DNA from: JANXYY01 sp035530875
GTDB lineage: Bacteria; Actinomycetota; Actinomycetes; Nanopelagicales; Nanopelagicaceae
DNA: 47,583 nt
Direction: 5' to 3'
NCBI GenBank assembly: GCA_035530875.1
Contig: DATKUB010000023.1
Coordinates: forward strand, 1-47,583
A program made the translations under genes and the position numbers. The notes under the pieces were generated by a model that saw nothing but the letters and a program-made list of their open reading frames with translations, searched no databases and was not told the DNA's origin. Position 1 is the first letter of the stretch. Every line of letters starts with the position of its first letter. Shown in pieces: positions 25,908-34,827 of this stretch.

Positions 25908-27440
25908 ATGAACTTCCAGGCACCCGTAATTCAATACAGCGAACTGCTGCCGATCCTGATAGTTCTTGGCGGAGCGCTGCTCGGTGTCTTGGTGGAAGCG
26001 TTCTTGCCGCGTGACCGTCGTTATGTGGCACAGGTTGCGATCAGCCTTGTCTCAATAGTCGCTGCATTTGCCGCGGTCGTTCGACTCCATGGCACTTCGA
26101 CCATTGCCGCCGAGGGATCGGTTGTGGTCGACGGCGTGACTCTGTTTCTGCAAGGGACTCTCCTGCTGTTGGCCCTTGGCGGCGTACTGTTGATCGCTGA
26201 GCGGCGTCTTGATTCAGAGGGCGGCGCTTTTACGGCGCAAGCATCTGCACTTCCCGGTTCTGAAGCTGAGCGAACTGCGCTAGCAACTGGAATTGTTCAA
26301 ACCGAAGTCTTCCCATTAACTCTCTTCGCTCTTGGCGGCGCGCTTCTTTTCCCAGCAGCGGGTGATTTGGTCACTATGTTCGTGGCTCTGGAAGTTCTTT
26401 CCCTTCCACTCTACCTAATGTCCGGGCTGGCACGTCGTCGTCGCTTGCTTTCGCAGGAAGCCGCGCTTAAATATTTCCTACTCGGTGCATTCTCGTCAGC
26501 ATTCTTTCTCTATGGCGCAGCGCTGATTTACGGGTACGCACACACAGTGTCACTCGGGGGAATTCGAACAGCTATCTCGACTAGCGCTGGCAATGATCTC
26601 ATTCTCCTTATCGGTGTCGGCTTGATCGCGGTCGGATTGCTCTTCAAGGTGAGTGCAGTTCCATTTCACGCATGGACACCAGATGTGTATCAAGGGGCAC
26701 CAACACCTGTAACTGCTTTCATGGCCGCCTGTACCAAGGTAGCTGCATTTGGTGCGATCCTTCGGCTCTTCTATGTTGGACTTGGAGGCCTGCGTTGGGA
26801 TTGGCGCCCAATGCTCACTGGCATCGCAATAGTGACCATGATTCTTGGTGCACTCTTTGCGCTGACTCAGACCGATATGAAGCGCCTGTTGGCCTACTCG
26901 TCAATTGCGCACGCCGGATTCATACTTACGGGCGTTATCGCCGCCAATCAGAGTGGGCTTCAAGGATCGCTGTTCTATCTTGCGGCATATGGCTTCACTA
27001 CCATCGGCGCCTTTGCCATCATTACCCTGGTGCGAGACTCGAGCGGAGAGGCTACTCACCTTTCCCAGTGGAGTGGCCTGGGTCGCCGCTCGCCGCTGAT
27101 TGCGTCTACCTTTGCTTTCTTTCTTCTTGCCCTCGCTGGGATTCCACTTACAAGTGGCTTTGTTGCCAAGTTCGCCGTGTTCTCTGCAGCGTATGCAAGC
27201 GGCTCTACAGCTCTTGTCATTGTTGGCGTGCTCAGCAGCGCCGTGGCCGCCTTCTTCTACGTTCGCGTGATTGTGCTGATGTTCTTCAGTGAGCCCAAGG
27301 AAGATGGCACCACTGTTGTCATTCCACCAGTCATGACCTCTGCCGCCATCACATTTGCGGCGGCGGCGACTTTGATCCTTGGAGTTGTTCCCGGTCCGGT
27401 ACTTGATCTAGCCAAATCTGCAGCGCAATTCATCTTCTGA
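25908..27440 (+). CDS. nuoN: NADH-quinone oxidoreductase subunit N
   Basis: A 510-aa antiporter-like membrane subunit, last gene of the nuo set. LFKVSAVPFHAWTPDVYQGA followed by PTPVTAFMAACTKVAAFGA, and LLAYSSIAHAGFILTGVIA are NuoN signatures. The TGA overlaps the ATG of the polyprenyl synthase, so ribosomes probably pass straight into that gene. Confidence 0.96.
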   Translation: MNFQAPVIQYSELLPILIVLGGALLGVLVEAFLPRDRRYVAQVAISLVSIVAAFAAVVRLHGTSTIAAEGSVVVDGVTLFLQGTLLLLALGGVLLIAERRLDSEGGAFTAQASALPGSEAERTALATGIVQTEVFPLTLFALGGALLFPAAGDLVTMFVALEVLSLPLYLMSGLARRRRLLSQEAALKYFLLGAFSSAFFLYGAALIYGYAHTVSLGGIRTAISTSAGNDLILLIGVGLIAVGLLFKVSAVPFHAWTPDVYQGAPTPVTAFMAACTKVAAFGAILRLFYVGLGGLRWDWRPMLTGIAIVTMILGALFALTQTDMKRLLAYSSIAHAGFILTGVIAANQSGLQGSLFYLAAYGFTTIGAFAIITLVRDSSGEATHLSQWSGLGRRSPLIASTFAFFLLALAGIPLTSGFVAKFAVFSAAYASGSTALVIVGVLSSAVAAFFYVRVIVLMFFSEPKEDGTTVVIPPVMTSAAITFAAAATLILGVVPGPVLDLAKSAAQFIF

Positions 27441-28429
27441 TGAGTAGTTTCGGCATCCCGGGGCTCTCTCTTGAGCTCGAGCGTCGCCTCGAAGCCGGAA
27501 TGTCCTCAGTGGAGGAATTGCTGGCATCCAGCATTCAGAGCAATTATGAGCTTCTCACGCATACCTCGCACCACTTGGTCGATGCCGGTGGGAAACGACT
27601 TAGACCGCTACTCACACTGCTATCTGCTGAGTTTGGTAACCCCAATGCTCCTGGAGTTGTTGCTTCTGCGGTGGTCTCGGAACTGACTCACCTGGCGACT
27701 CTGTACCACGATGACGTCATGGACGAGGCTTCACTCCGGAGAGGTGTCGAGAGCGCGAACAAGCGCTGGGGAAATACGGTGGCAATCCTGGCCGGCGATT
27801 TCCTTTTCGCAAAGTCTTCGGCATTACTCGCTGATCTTGGCCCGGAGGCGGTAAGACTTCAGGCACATACTTTTGAACGGCTAGTCGTCGGTCAAATCAT
27901 GGAGACGATTGGACCAAGCGAAGGTGACGACCTGCACGCTCACTATCTGAAGGTGGTGGCAGATAAGACCGGCTCCTTGCTATCGGCAAGTGCGCAGTAC
28001 GGGGCACTTGCATCTGGAGCTGGCGATTCTGTGCGCAAAGTGCTCGGAGAATTCGGTGAACGAATTGGCGTAGCGTTCCAGATCGCTGACGACGTTTTGG
28101 ACATAACAAGCGAATCTGGAGTCTCTGGCAAGACTCCTGGTACTGATCTGCGTGAAGGTGTTCCGACTCTGGTGACATTGCATGTGATTACTTCTAAAGA
28201 CCCGGCGGATTCAGAGTTACGTCAACTGCTTCTTTCGCCGATTACGAGCGAACCTATCGTGAGTCAAGTGTTGTCGAAACTGCGCACGCATCGCGCGATC
28301 GAAAGCGCACGCATACAGCTGCACGAATATTCCGACGGTGCCCGGCAGGTGCTTGCAGAGTTAGATGATTGCGAAGCGAAAGAAGCGCTAATGGCTCTCT
28401 GCGATATTGTCATAGATCGCTCCGCTTGA
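27440..28429 (+). CDS. Long-chain polyprenyl diphosphate synthase
   Basis: A 329-aa trans-prenyltransferase. The first Asp-rich motif is LYHDDVMDEASLRRG and the second IADDVLDITSESGVSG. The residue five places before the first motif is Ala rather than an aromatic, which favours long products. GGKRLRPLL binds isopentenyl diphosphate. It most likely makes the menaquinone side chain used by MenA; position after nuoN with an overlapping start supports this. Exact chain length cannot be read. Its last 42 bp overlap the rarD end on the opposite strand. Confidence 0.9.
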   Translation: MSSFGIPGLSLELERRLEAGMSSVEELLASSIQSNYELLTHTSHHLVDAGGKRLRPLLTLLSAEFGNPNAPGVVASAVVSELTHLATLYHDDVMDEASLRRGVESANKRWGNTVAILAGDFLFAKSSALLADLGPEAVRLQAHTFERLVVGQIMETIGPSEGDDLHAHYLKVVADKTGSLLSASAQYGALASGAGDSVRKVLGEFGERIGVAFQIADDVLDITSESGVSGKTPGTDLREGVPTLVTLHVITSKDPADSELRQLLLSPITSEPIVSQVLSKLRTHRAIESARIQLHEYSDGARQVLAELDDCEAKEALMALCDIVIDRSA

Positions 28430-29326
28430 GTGATCAGGATTAGTGCCGGTCGCTCTGCTTGTACGGTAACCATCCACGCTGAGTAGAACCAGTGCGATCC
28501 AGATCAGAACAAACCCGATCCACCGCCCCTCCGACATTTTCTCGTGTCGAATAAGAATTCCAATTACAAACTGCATTGTCGGATTGAGGTACTGAAGCAG
28601 GCCAATAGTCGATAACGGAATCCTCGATGTAGCTCCATTAAAAAGCAGCAACGGGACTGCTGTAACAATTCCGGCCGTCATTAGCAGCGCCGTCATGTGG
28701 ACGCTAGATCCCAACTGCCCGGTTCCCCTGTCTGAAAGCAGCCAAATATAGCCAGCCGCCGGAATCACCATGATTAAAGTTTCGATACTAAGGGTTTCAA
28801 GCGCGCCGAGACTCAAATGCTTTTTTACCAGGCCGTATAACCCCCATGAAAAAGCAAGTGACAGGGCGATATATGGCGGGTGCCCATAGTCGATCGACAA
28901 CACGATGACGCTTATCGCACCGAAAGTCACGGCTATCCACTGTGCTCGGCGCATCCGTTCACCCATAAGCAAGACTCCGGCTGCAATCATGACCAGAGGG
29001 TTTATGTAATAACCAAGAGCTGATTCGACGGTGTGCCCAGAATTGATTGCCCAGATAAAAATTCCCCAATTAAGGCTCAGCGCGATCGATGCAAGAGTGA
29101 GCCAGCCAAGAGTTCTTCGATCCTTCAGCATGCGCCAGGCCGAAGTTAAACTTCGACGCAGTGCCAACGCCACCACACAGATAACGAGAGACCAGACGAC
29201 GCGATGCGCCAGAATCTCAGTCGGAAGAGCGGGTTTTAGTAGAGGCCAGTAGAGCGGAAAGAGACCCCAGCAGAAGTAGGCTGCGACGCCAAGCAGTAAT
29301 CCGGTTCGATGTGAAGACTTGGTCAT
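28388..29326 (-). CDS. rarD: RarD-type EamA-family transporter
   Basis: A 312-aa protein of ten predicted helices in two EamA repeats. GLLLGVAAYFCWGLFPLYWP near residues 9-28 and EILAHRVVWSLVIC are typical of RarD, as is the later ESALGYYINPLVMIAAGVLL. RarD substrates are uncertain (named for a chloramphenicol phenotype). ATG overlaps the korB TGA, so it is the third gene of the kor operon, an unusual partner. The 3' end overlaps the polyprenyl synthase convergently by 42 bp. Confidence 0.88.
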   Translation of the reverse strand: MTKSSHRTGLLLGVAAYFCWGLFPLYWPLLKPALPTEILAHRVVWSLVICVVALALRRSLTSAWRMLKDRRTLGWLTLASIALSLNWGIFIWAINSGHTVESALGYYINPLVMIAAGVLLMGERMRRAQWIAVTFGAISVIVLSIDYGHPPYIALSLAFSWGLYGLVKKHLSLGALETLSIETLIMVIPAAGYIWLLSDRGTGQLGSSVHMTALLMTAGIVTAVPLLLFNGATSRIPLSTIGLLQYLNPTMQFVIGILIRHEKMSEGRWIGFVLIWIALVLLSVDGYRTSRATGTNPDHSSGAIYDNIAESH

Positions 29327-30327
29327 CCAACTTGCCAGGTATCGCTGCCAGCCAGAAGCGCAGCTAAATCTCCTTTGCCCTCTTTGGCCGTTACATCGGA
29401 GATTTGTTGGTGAATCAATTTCGAGAAAGGAGCTCGCTCAACATCGCGGAACACGCCGACGGGAACATGTTCGAGCATTGAACCCGACAGGCGTGAAAGG
29501 GCAAAAGCATAAGTAGGATCTTGGATATGGGCATCGTGGAGGACGATCTGCGAAGGGTCGACTTCAGACAAAGGTTTGACCGAAAGTGAACCAATTCCGT
29601 CACGCACGACCGCATGGGAGGACGAAACGACGGGAGCGCCATGCTCTAAACGGAGCAGAACGTCATCTTTTGTATCCGAGTCCTTAACTGGGTCGAAGGC
29701 GCCATCATTGAAAATCGGGCAATTTTGGTAGATTTCGATCAAGGCTGCGCCTTTATGTGCGGCGGCGGCTCGAAGTGTCTGCGTCAGGTGTTGTCGGTCG
29801 CTGTCGATCGTCCTTGCAACGAAAGAGGCTTCCGCGCCCAAGGCTAGCGAGATCGGGCTAAATGGAGTGTCGAGTGACCCGTAGGGCGAAGACTTAGTGA
29901 TCTTGCCCTTCTCGCTCGTTGGTGAGTACTGCCCTTTTGTCAGTCCATAGATCCGGTTGTTGAAGAGCAGGATCTTGATGTCGGCATTCCTTCTCAAGGC
30001 ATGGATTAGGTGGTTGCCGCCAATTGAGAGGGAATCGCCATCTCCAGTGATTACCCAGACCGATAAATCAGGACGGCTGATGGCTAGGCCCGTCGCAATA
30101 GCAGGAGCCCGACCGTGGATCGAGTGCATGCCATAGGTGTCTAGGTAGTAGGGAAAGCGTGAAGAACAGCCGATGCCTGAGATGAAGACGATCTTTTCGC
30201 GGGGCAACCCAAGCTCTGGAAGAAAGGACTGCATGGTGGACAGAATGGAGTAATCGCCGCACCCCGGACACCAGCGCACTTCCTGGTCGGAGCTGAAGTC
30301 CTTCTTGGTCAAAGTCAGCTCAGGCAC
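29323..30327 (-). CDS. korB: 2-oxoacid:ferredoxin oxidoreductase, beta subunit
   Basis: A 334-aa ThDP subunit. RWCPGCGDYSIL, FISGIGCSSRFPYY, TYGMHSIHGRAPAIATGLA, ITGDGDSLSIGGNH and NNRIYGLTKGQYSPTS are the standard beta-subunit run, with the Mg-ThDP GDGD motif. The frame is open to 30408, but GTG 30327 follows GGAGG at 6 nt and overlaps the korA stop by 8 bp. With KorA it forms the two-subunit enzyme common in actinomycetes, probably converting 2-oxoglutarate plus CoA to succinyl-CoA and reduced ferredoxin; pyruvate is possible. Confidence 0.93.
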   Translation of the reverse strand: MPELTLTKKDFSSDQEVRWCPGCGDYSILSTMQSFLPELGLPREKIVFISGIGCSSRFPYYLDTYGMHSIHGRAPAIATGLAISRPDLSVWVITGDGDSLSIGGNHLIHALRRNADIKILLFNNRIYGLTKGQYSPTSEKGKITKSSPYGSLDTPFSPISLALGAEASFVARTIDSDRQHLTQTLRAAAAHKGAALIEIYQNCPIFNDGAFDPVKDSDTKDDVLLRLEHGAPVVSSSHAVVRDGIGSLSVKPLSEVDPSQIVLHDAHIQDPTYAFALSRLSGSMLEHVPVGVFRDVERAPFSKLIHQQISDVTAKEGKGDLAALLAGSDTWQVG

Positions 30328-32161
30328 TGAGCACCTCCAAGGTTGCATTGACAATTTGCTCTGTGGTGAATGGCATTCCTCGCACCTGATCGAAGCCGAC
30401 AACGTCAACTAGATATTCGCCGCGGATCATTCTGGCTAGTTGCCCGAGGTTCATTTCCGGTACAAGGACCTTCTTGTAGGAGCCAAGTACCTCGCCGAGA
30501 TTCTTAGGGAACGGGTTGATGTAGCGAAGATGTGCTTGGGCAACATTGTGGCCAGTTTCGCGGAGTGACTGAACCGCAGCCCAAATCGGCCCGTACGTGG
30601 AACCCCAGCCAAGGACCAGCACATCTGCCATGTCGCTCGGATCATCGACAACTAGGTCTGGAACTTTGACGCCAGCAACTTTTGCCGCACGAGTGCGAAC
30701 CATTAGGTCGTGGTTGGCAGGATCGTATGAAATAGCACCAGTCTTGTCGGCCTTTTCTACACCGCCGATTCGATGCTCAAGTCCTTTAGTGCCGGGCACA
30801 GCAAACGCTCGAGCCAGAGTTTCTGGATCACGCAGATATGGCAGGAATTCACCGTTCTCTGAATTTGGCTCAGTTGCCAAATTGACGGTTATCTTGGGGA
30901 TGGAATCAACATTTGGAATCAGCCAGGGCTCGCTGCCATTGGCGATATATCCGTCGGAGAGAAGGAAGACCGGGGTCCGATACTCAAGAGCAATTCGGCA
31001 AGCTTCAATCGCGACCTCGAAGCAGTCGCTTGGAGTTGCTGGCGCGATGACAACGCAGGGAGATTCACCGTTTCGGCCATACATCGCTTGGAGTAGATCT
31101 GACTGTTCGGTCTTGGTAGGAAGCCCAGTCGATGGTCCGCCGCGTTGGACGTCGATTATGACCAACGGCAACTCAAGCATGACCCCAAGTCCGATGGCCT
31201 CGCTCTTTAACGCGATTCCTGGCCCAGAAGTAGTCGTGATTCCCAGTGCACCACCGTAAGATGCGCCAAGAGCAGCGCCGACGCCGGCAATTTCATCTTC
31301 GGCTTGAAAAGTGACTACGCCAAAGCTCTTCATCTTTGCCAACTCATGCAAAATATCTGATGCTGGAGTGATTGGGTAAGACCCTAAGAACAGTTGCACT
31401 CCAGCAACTTCGGCGGCGGCGACCAACCCGTAGGAGAGAGCGATGTTTCCGCTGATGTTCCGGTACAGACCCTTCTCCATTGGTGCGGGCCTGACTTCAT
31501 ATGAAACCGCGAAATCTTCCGTCGTCTCGCCATAGTTCCACCCGGCACGATATGCCGTCAGGTTTGCCTCGAGGATTTCCGGCTTCTTTGCAAATTTGGC
31601 GGTTAGGAATTCTTCGGTGAGCGTAGTCGGGCGATGGTACATCCAAGAGAGCAGGCCCAGGGCAAACATGTTCTTTGAGCGTTCTGCTTCTTTGCGTGTA
31701 AGAGTCAAATGCGCAAGAGCTCCTACCGTCATGGAGGTCAGCGGTAAGGCATGAATTTTGTAACTATCTAACGAGCCATCCTCGATTGGGTTGGTTGCGT
31801 AACCGACCTTCGAAAGGTTTCTCGTCGTGAATTCATCTTTATCCACGATGATCGTTGCCCCACGTGGAGTGTCTGCAATATTTGCCTTTAAGGCGGCTGG
31901 GTTCATCACCACTAAAACATCCGGCGAATCACCTGGAGTTTGAATGTGGTGATCGCCGAAGTGAAGTTGAAAGGAAGATACGCCGGGTACTGTTCCTTGC
32001 GGCGCTCGAATCTCAGCTGGGTAGTTAGGCAAGGTTCGGAGATCGTTTCCAAGCATTGCCGTATCGGAGGTGAATCTATCTCCAGTTAACTGCATACCAT
32101 CGCCACTATCTCCGGCGAAACGAATGACCACTTGATCGAGTGTGACTACAGGTTTACTCAC
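30320..32161 (-). CDS. korA: 2-oxoacid:ferredoxin oxidoreductase, fused gamma-alpha subunit
   Basis: A protein of about 613 aa. The gamma domain comes first (VVIRFAGDSGDGMQLTGDR, then PNYPAEIRAPQGTVPGVSSF), followed by the alpha domain (GSYPITPASDILHEL, FQAEDEIAGVGAALGASYGG, TTTSGPGIALKSEAIGLG, DVQRGGPSTGLPTKTEQSDL) and a C-terminal domain with VLGWGSTYGP. This gamma-alpha fusion with a separate beta matches the oxygen-tolerant KorAB of mycobacteria. GTG 32161 has GAGAGG 8 nt upstream; GTG 32167 is the alternative but too close to it. About 180 bp separate it from yajQ. Confidence 0.93.
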   Translation of the reverse strand: MSKPVVTLDQVVIRFAGDSGDGMQLTGDRFTSDTAMLGNDLRTLPNYPAEIRAPQGTVPGVSSFQLHFGDHHIQTPGDSPDVLVVMNPAALKANIADTPRGATIIVDKDEFTTRNLSKVGYATNPIEDGSLDSYKIHALPLTSMTVGALAHLTLTRKEAERSKNMFALGLLSWMYHRPTTLTEEFLTAKFAKKPEILEANLTAYRAGWNYGETTEDFAVSYEVRPAPMEKGLYRNISGNIALSYGLVAAAEVAGVQLFLGSYPITPASDILHELAKMKSFGVVTFQAEDEIAGVGAALGASYGGALGITTTSGPGIALKSEAIGLGVMLELPLVIIDVQRGGPSTGLPTKTEQSDLLQAMYGRNGESPCVVIAPATPSDCFEVAIEACRIALEYRTPVFLLSDGYIANGSEPWLIPNVDSIPKITVNLATEPNSENGEFLPYLRDPETLARAFAVPGTKGLEHRIGGVEKADKTGAISYDPANHDLMVRTRAAKVAGVKVPDLVVDDPSDMADVLVLGWGSTYGPIWAAVQSLRETGHNVAQAHLRYINPFPKNLGEVLGSYKKVLVPEMNLGQLARMIRGEYLVDVVGFDQVRGMPFTTEQIVNATLEVLSA

Positions 32162-32344
32162 CCGCACATCCTCTCACTTTTCACCTTAAATTCCCCTGGG
32201 AGCAAGCCGGTTACTGCCCTGGCGCGCGTGATCATGAACACATCTGCGGGCATTTTGATGGACCGGTCTGGCCCGGCTCTGGCGTTCTGGGCACGAGTTT
32301 GGCTGGCTGGCGGCCGGGGTGCCACCTTCCAGGAAGGCGCAAAC

Positions 32345-32833
32345 TTAGCGGTAGTTAGTGAACTGAACTGCGAAATCCCACTCATGGCCCTTTACGAGAG
32401 CAATTATTTCCTGCAAATCGTCTCGGCTCTTGCTAGTTACTCGGAGCTCATCGCCTTGAATTTGAGTCTTGACCGACTTCGGACCCTCGTCACGAATCAA
32501 TTTCGCTACCTTCTTGGCATTCTCCTGGCTCAATCCTTCTTTGAGGGTGCAAGTAATCTTGTAGATTTTTCCCGAGAGCTGTGGCTCGCCAGGCTCGAGG
32601 CATTTGAGCGAGACTCCGCGCTTTACCAGTTTCTCTTTAAACACATCGAGAACAGCCTTGGCTCGGTCTTCGCTTTCAGCCTCTATGGCAACCTTGTCGC
32701 CAGACCACTCAATCTTGGCACCGGTGTTTTTGAAGTCGTAACGGGTTGCAATCTCTCGTTCTGCCTGATTTAGAGCGTTGTCGACTTCCATTTTCTCGAA
32801 TGTCGAGACGATATCGAAACTACTATCTGCCAT
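32345..32833 (-). CDS. yajQ: YajQ-family nucleotide-binding protein
   Basis: A 162-aa protein opening MADSSFDIVSTFEKMEVDNA, with REIATRYDFKNTGAKIEW and the end DLQEIIALVKGHEWDFAVQF. It has two ferredoxin-like folds; homologues bind RNA or cyclic di-GMP, and the role here is unknown. The frame runs to 33085, but ATG 32833 gives the family length and has GAAGGTGA just upstream. It lies divergent from the riboflavin operon; no partner gene is evident. Confidence 0.93.
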   Translation of the reverse strand: MADSSFDIVSTFEKMEVDNALNQAEREIATRYDFKNTGAKIEWSGDKVAIEAESEDRAKAVLDVFKEKLVKRGVSLKCLEPGEPQLSGKIYKITCTLKEGLSQENAKKVAKLIRDEGPKSVKTQIQGDELRVTSKSRDDLQEIIALVKGHEWDFAVQFTNYR

Positions 32834-32958
32834 TACGTCACCTTCTCCAATAGTCGCCCCATTCTGGCATCTAGGTGCCGTTTCCTGGGAAAAAGGGCGA
32901 AGTTCTGCATTCGCAGGCAATTTGGGTGCCGATCGCACAGGCAATCCTGAGCCCACAT

Positions 32959-32988
32959 GTGGCAAATTCCAATTCTCCTTGCGATAAT
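32959..32988 (+). promoter_or_regulatory. Candidate promoter of the riboflavin operon
   Basis: GATAAT at 32983-32988 is a good -10. GTGGCA at 32959-32964 is a weak -35 at 18 bp. The predicted transcription start, near 32995, coincides with the 5' strand of the riboswitch P1 stem. CCACATGTGG at 32953-32962 is a 10-bp palindrome overlapping the -35. Confidence 0.4.
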
Positions 32989-32994
32989 GGATAT

Positions 32995-33120
32995 ACGTGT
33001 TCCGGGGTCGGTGTAAATCCGAACCGGCGGTTACAGTCCGCGACCCGATTGAAGCCATCAATCGGTTGACTTGGTGAAACTCCAAGACCGACGGTTAAAG
33101 TCCGGATGGGAGGTTCACGT
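32995..33120 (+). ncRNA. FMN riboswitch (RFN element) aptamer
   Basis: The conserved RFN blocks are all present in order: TTCCGGGGTCGGTG, AAATCCGAACCGGCGGTTAC, AGTCCGCGACCC, GGTTGACTTGGTGAAACTCC, AAGACCGACGGTTAAAGTCC and GGATGGGAGG. P1 is closed by ACGTG (32995-32999) with CACGT (33116-33120). It lies directly upstream of ribD and should shut the operon down when FMN is high. Confidence 0.97.
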
Positions 33121-33123
33121 CGT

Positions 33124-33162
33124 AGTTGGATGCTTAGGCATCCGACTTCTCCTCTGTTTTTC
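33124..33162 (+). terminator. Riboswitch expression platform: terminator-like hairpin
   Basis: AGTTGGATGC (33124-33133) pairs with GCATCCGACT (33138-33147) around a TTAG loop, with one G-U pair. A pyrimidine-rich tail ending GTTTTT follows to 33160. This fits an intrinsic terminator formed in the FMN-bound state. Confidence 0.55.
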
Positions 33163-33165
33163 ATA

Positions 33166-33197
33166 CCCCGGATCCGTGTAAATGCCGGATGGGGGAG
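33166..33197 (+). promoter_or_regulatory. Hairpin that could hide the ribD ribosome site
   Basis: CCCC (33166-33169) and ATCC (33172-33175) can pair with GGAT (33187-33190) and GGGG (33191-33194), with a GG bulge. This would bury the GGGGGAG ribosome site at 33191-33197 and place ATG 33182 in the loop. It suggests translational control added to the upstream terminator. Confidence 0.4.
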
Positions 33198-34210
33198 TTG
33201 TGGCAAGCGAATCAGTCGATCTGTGGATGAGCAGAGCCCTCGACTTGGCGCGCACTGGGCTGGGTCGTACCGGTAGCAACCCGATCGTTGGCGCAGTCCT
33301 CGTTAAGGACGGCGTTGTGGTCGGGGAGGGTTTCCACGAGGCACTAGGCGGACCGCATGCCGAAATCAACGCTCTCAGACAGGCCGGTGACGCCGCTCGC
33401 GGCTCGACCCTCTACGTCACCCTTGAGCCATGCGCTCATTTTGGTCGCACCGAGCCATGTGTGGACGCGATTATTAAGGCGGAGATCACGGAAGTAGTCA
33501 TCTCGGCTCTTGATCCAAATCCGATCGCTGCAGGTGGTCTCGCGCGTCTGAAGACGGCCGGCATCCAAGTTGTTGTGGGGCCATTGCAGGAGCGAGCATT
33601 ATGGGAGAACCGGGCTTGGCGTCACTGGATAGCCAACGGACGGCCGTACGTAATCTGGAAAGTAGCCGCATCTATCGACGGAAGAATCGCCGCAGCGGAT
33701 GGAACTTCACAGTGGATTTCAGGCGAAAAGTCCCGTCAGGATGCTCAGTTCATTCGAGGTGCTTCGCATGCCATCGTCACCGGAACCGGAACAGCCCTCA
33801 GAGACAACCCAGAACTTTCCGTTCGGGACGGGAGTGGTCGGACACCACTTCGGGTAGTGGTTGGCGAACGGGATATTCCCGCTGACGCCAAGGTGTTCAG
33901 TGGATCGCAAGAAACTCTGCTTATTAAGGATCGGTCACCGCAGCTCATAGTTGACCAGTTGAATTTTCGCCATATCGTGCAGGCGATGCTCGAATGTGGT
34001 CCGAGGATGGCGGCAAATTGGCTCGAGGAAGGACTTATCGATGAACTGGTCGTCTATACAGCGCCAATTTTGCTTGGTGGGGGACCTGCGCTCTTCTCTG
34101 ACCTAAAGGTCGCTTCAATTAATGATAGGCGCCAACTGCACATCCATGATGTTTTGCAGATCGGTTCTGATCTGCGCACGACCTACACCACCAAAAGTTG
34201 GGAAGTCTGA
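33182..34210 (+). CDS. ribD: Bifunctional riboflavin deaminase/reductase
   Basis: A 342-aa two-domain enzyme for the second and third steps of riboflavin synthesis. The zinc deaminase domain shows PHAEINAL and TLEPCAHFGRTEPCVDAI (His and two Cys ligands, catalytic Glu). The C-terminal reductase has VIWKVAASIDGRIAA, TGTGTALRDNPELSVR and ILLGGGPALF. ATG 33182 has no ribosome site; in-frame GTG 33200 follows GGGGGAG closely and may be the true start. The stop overlaps the ribE ATG (TGATG). Confidence 0.94.
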   Translation: MPDGGVVASESVDLWMSRALDLARTGLGRTGSNPIVGAVLVKDGVVVGEGFHEALGGPHAEINALRQAGDAARGSTLYVTLEPCAHFGRTEPCVDAIIKAEITEVVISALDPNPIAAGGLARLKTAGIQVVVGPLQERALWENRAWRHWIANGRPYVIWKVAASIDGRIAAADGTSQWISGEKSRQDAQFIRGASHAIVTGTGTALRDNPELSVRDGSGRTPLRVVVGERDIPADAKVFSGSQETLLIKDRSPQLIVDQLNFRHIVQAMLECGPRMAANWLEEGLIDELVVYTAPILLGGGPALFSDLKVASINDRRQLHIHDVLQIGSDLRTTYTTKSWEV

Positions 34211-34827
34211 TGTTCACTGGTCTTATTGAAGAAATGGGCGTTGTCACCGAGATTAGGCGTGGAGATGAATCGGCTCGAATTGAAGTTGCAGCTGACAAGG
34301 TTCTCGCTGATTTGGCGATCGGCGGCTCGATCTCGGTGAACGGGGTTTGTTTAACCGCGATTGAAATTCATGAAGGCGGATTCGCTGCGGACGTGAGTTG
34401 GCAGACGCTGCAGGTTACCGCCATAGGTGATCTCAATCAGTTGGACTCAGTCAATCTGGAACGTCCGGTGGGCTTTGGTAGCGCCATGGGTGGGCACTTC
34501 GTACAAGGACATGTAGATGGCGTTGCACTTCTGCTATCACGAGTTCCTGGAGAAGGTTGGGAGAACGTCTCATTCTCGATTCCAAAATCACTTATGGAAT
34601 TCATCATCAAGAAGGGTTCGATCGCCATCGATGGCATATCGCTGACTGTGGCAGACCTTGACGATTCAAATTCGTCGATTTCTGTCGCTTTAATACCGGA
34701 GACGCTCAAGGCCACCACGCTGGGAGCTGCAAAAATCGGTGCTCGAGTAAATGTCGAAGTTGATGTTTTAGGTAAGTATGTGGCGCGCGCAGTAGCGGCT
34801 CGATTGGATGAACCAAATGGCAATTAG
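34210..34827 (+). CDS. ribE: Riboflavin synthase, alpha chain
   Basis: A 205-aa protein of two lumazine-binding domains. It begins MFTGLIEEMG, the canonical N-terminus, so ATG 34210 is preferred over the upstream 34198 start. Domain 1 has GSISVNGVCLTA; GHFVQGHVDGVA opens domain 2, which has IAIDGISLTVAD. It dismutates two lumazines into riboflavin. The 3' end overlaps ribBA by 20 bp. Confidence 0.95.
   Translation: MFTGLIEEMGVVTEIRRGDESARIEVAADKVLADLAIGGSISVNGVCLTAIEIHEGGFAADVSWQTLQVTAIGDLNQLDSVNLERPVGFGSAMGGHFVQGHVDGVALLLSRVPGEGWENVSFSIPKSLMEFIIKKGSIAIDGISLTVADLDDSNSSISVALIPETLKATTLGAAKIGARVNVEVDVLGKYVARAVAARLDEPNGN

Noticed and set aside
26672..27292. Plus-strand open frame of 206 codons inside nuoN
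   Set aside because: Out of frame with NuoN signatures and rich in Cys, Trp and Arg; a shadow.
30597..31259. Plus-strand open frame of 220 codons inside korA
   Set aside because: Antisense to well-conserved korA motifs; composition is Ser/Arg/Pro-rich, typical of a shadow frame.
32132..32773. Plus-strand open frame of 213 codons across yajQ
   Set aside because: It is antisense to yajQ, whose sequence is clearly of the family, and shows no family features of its own.
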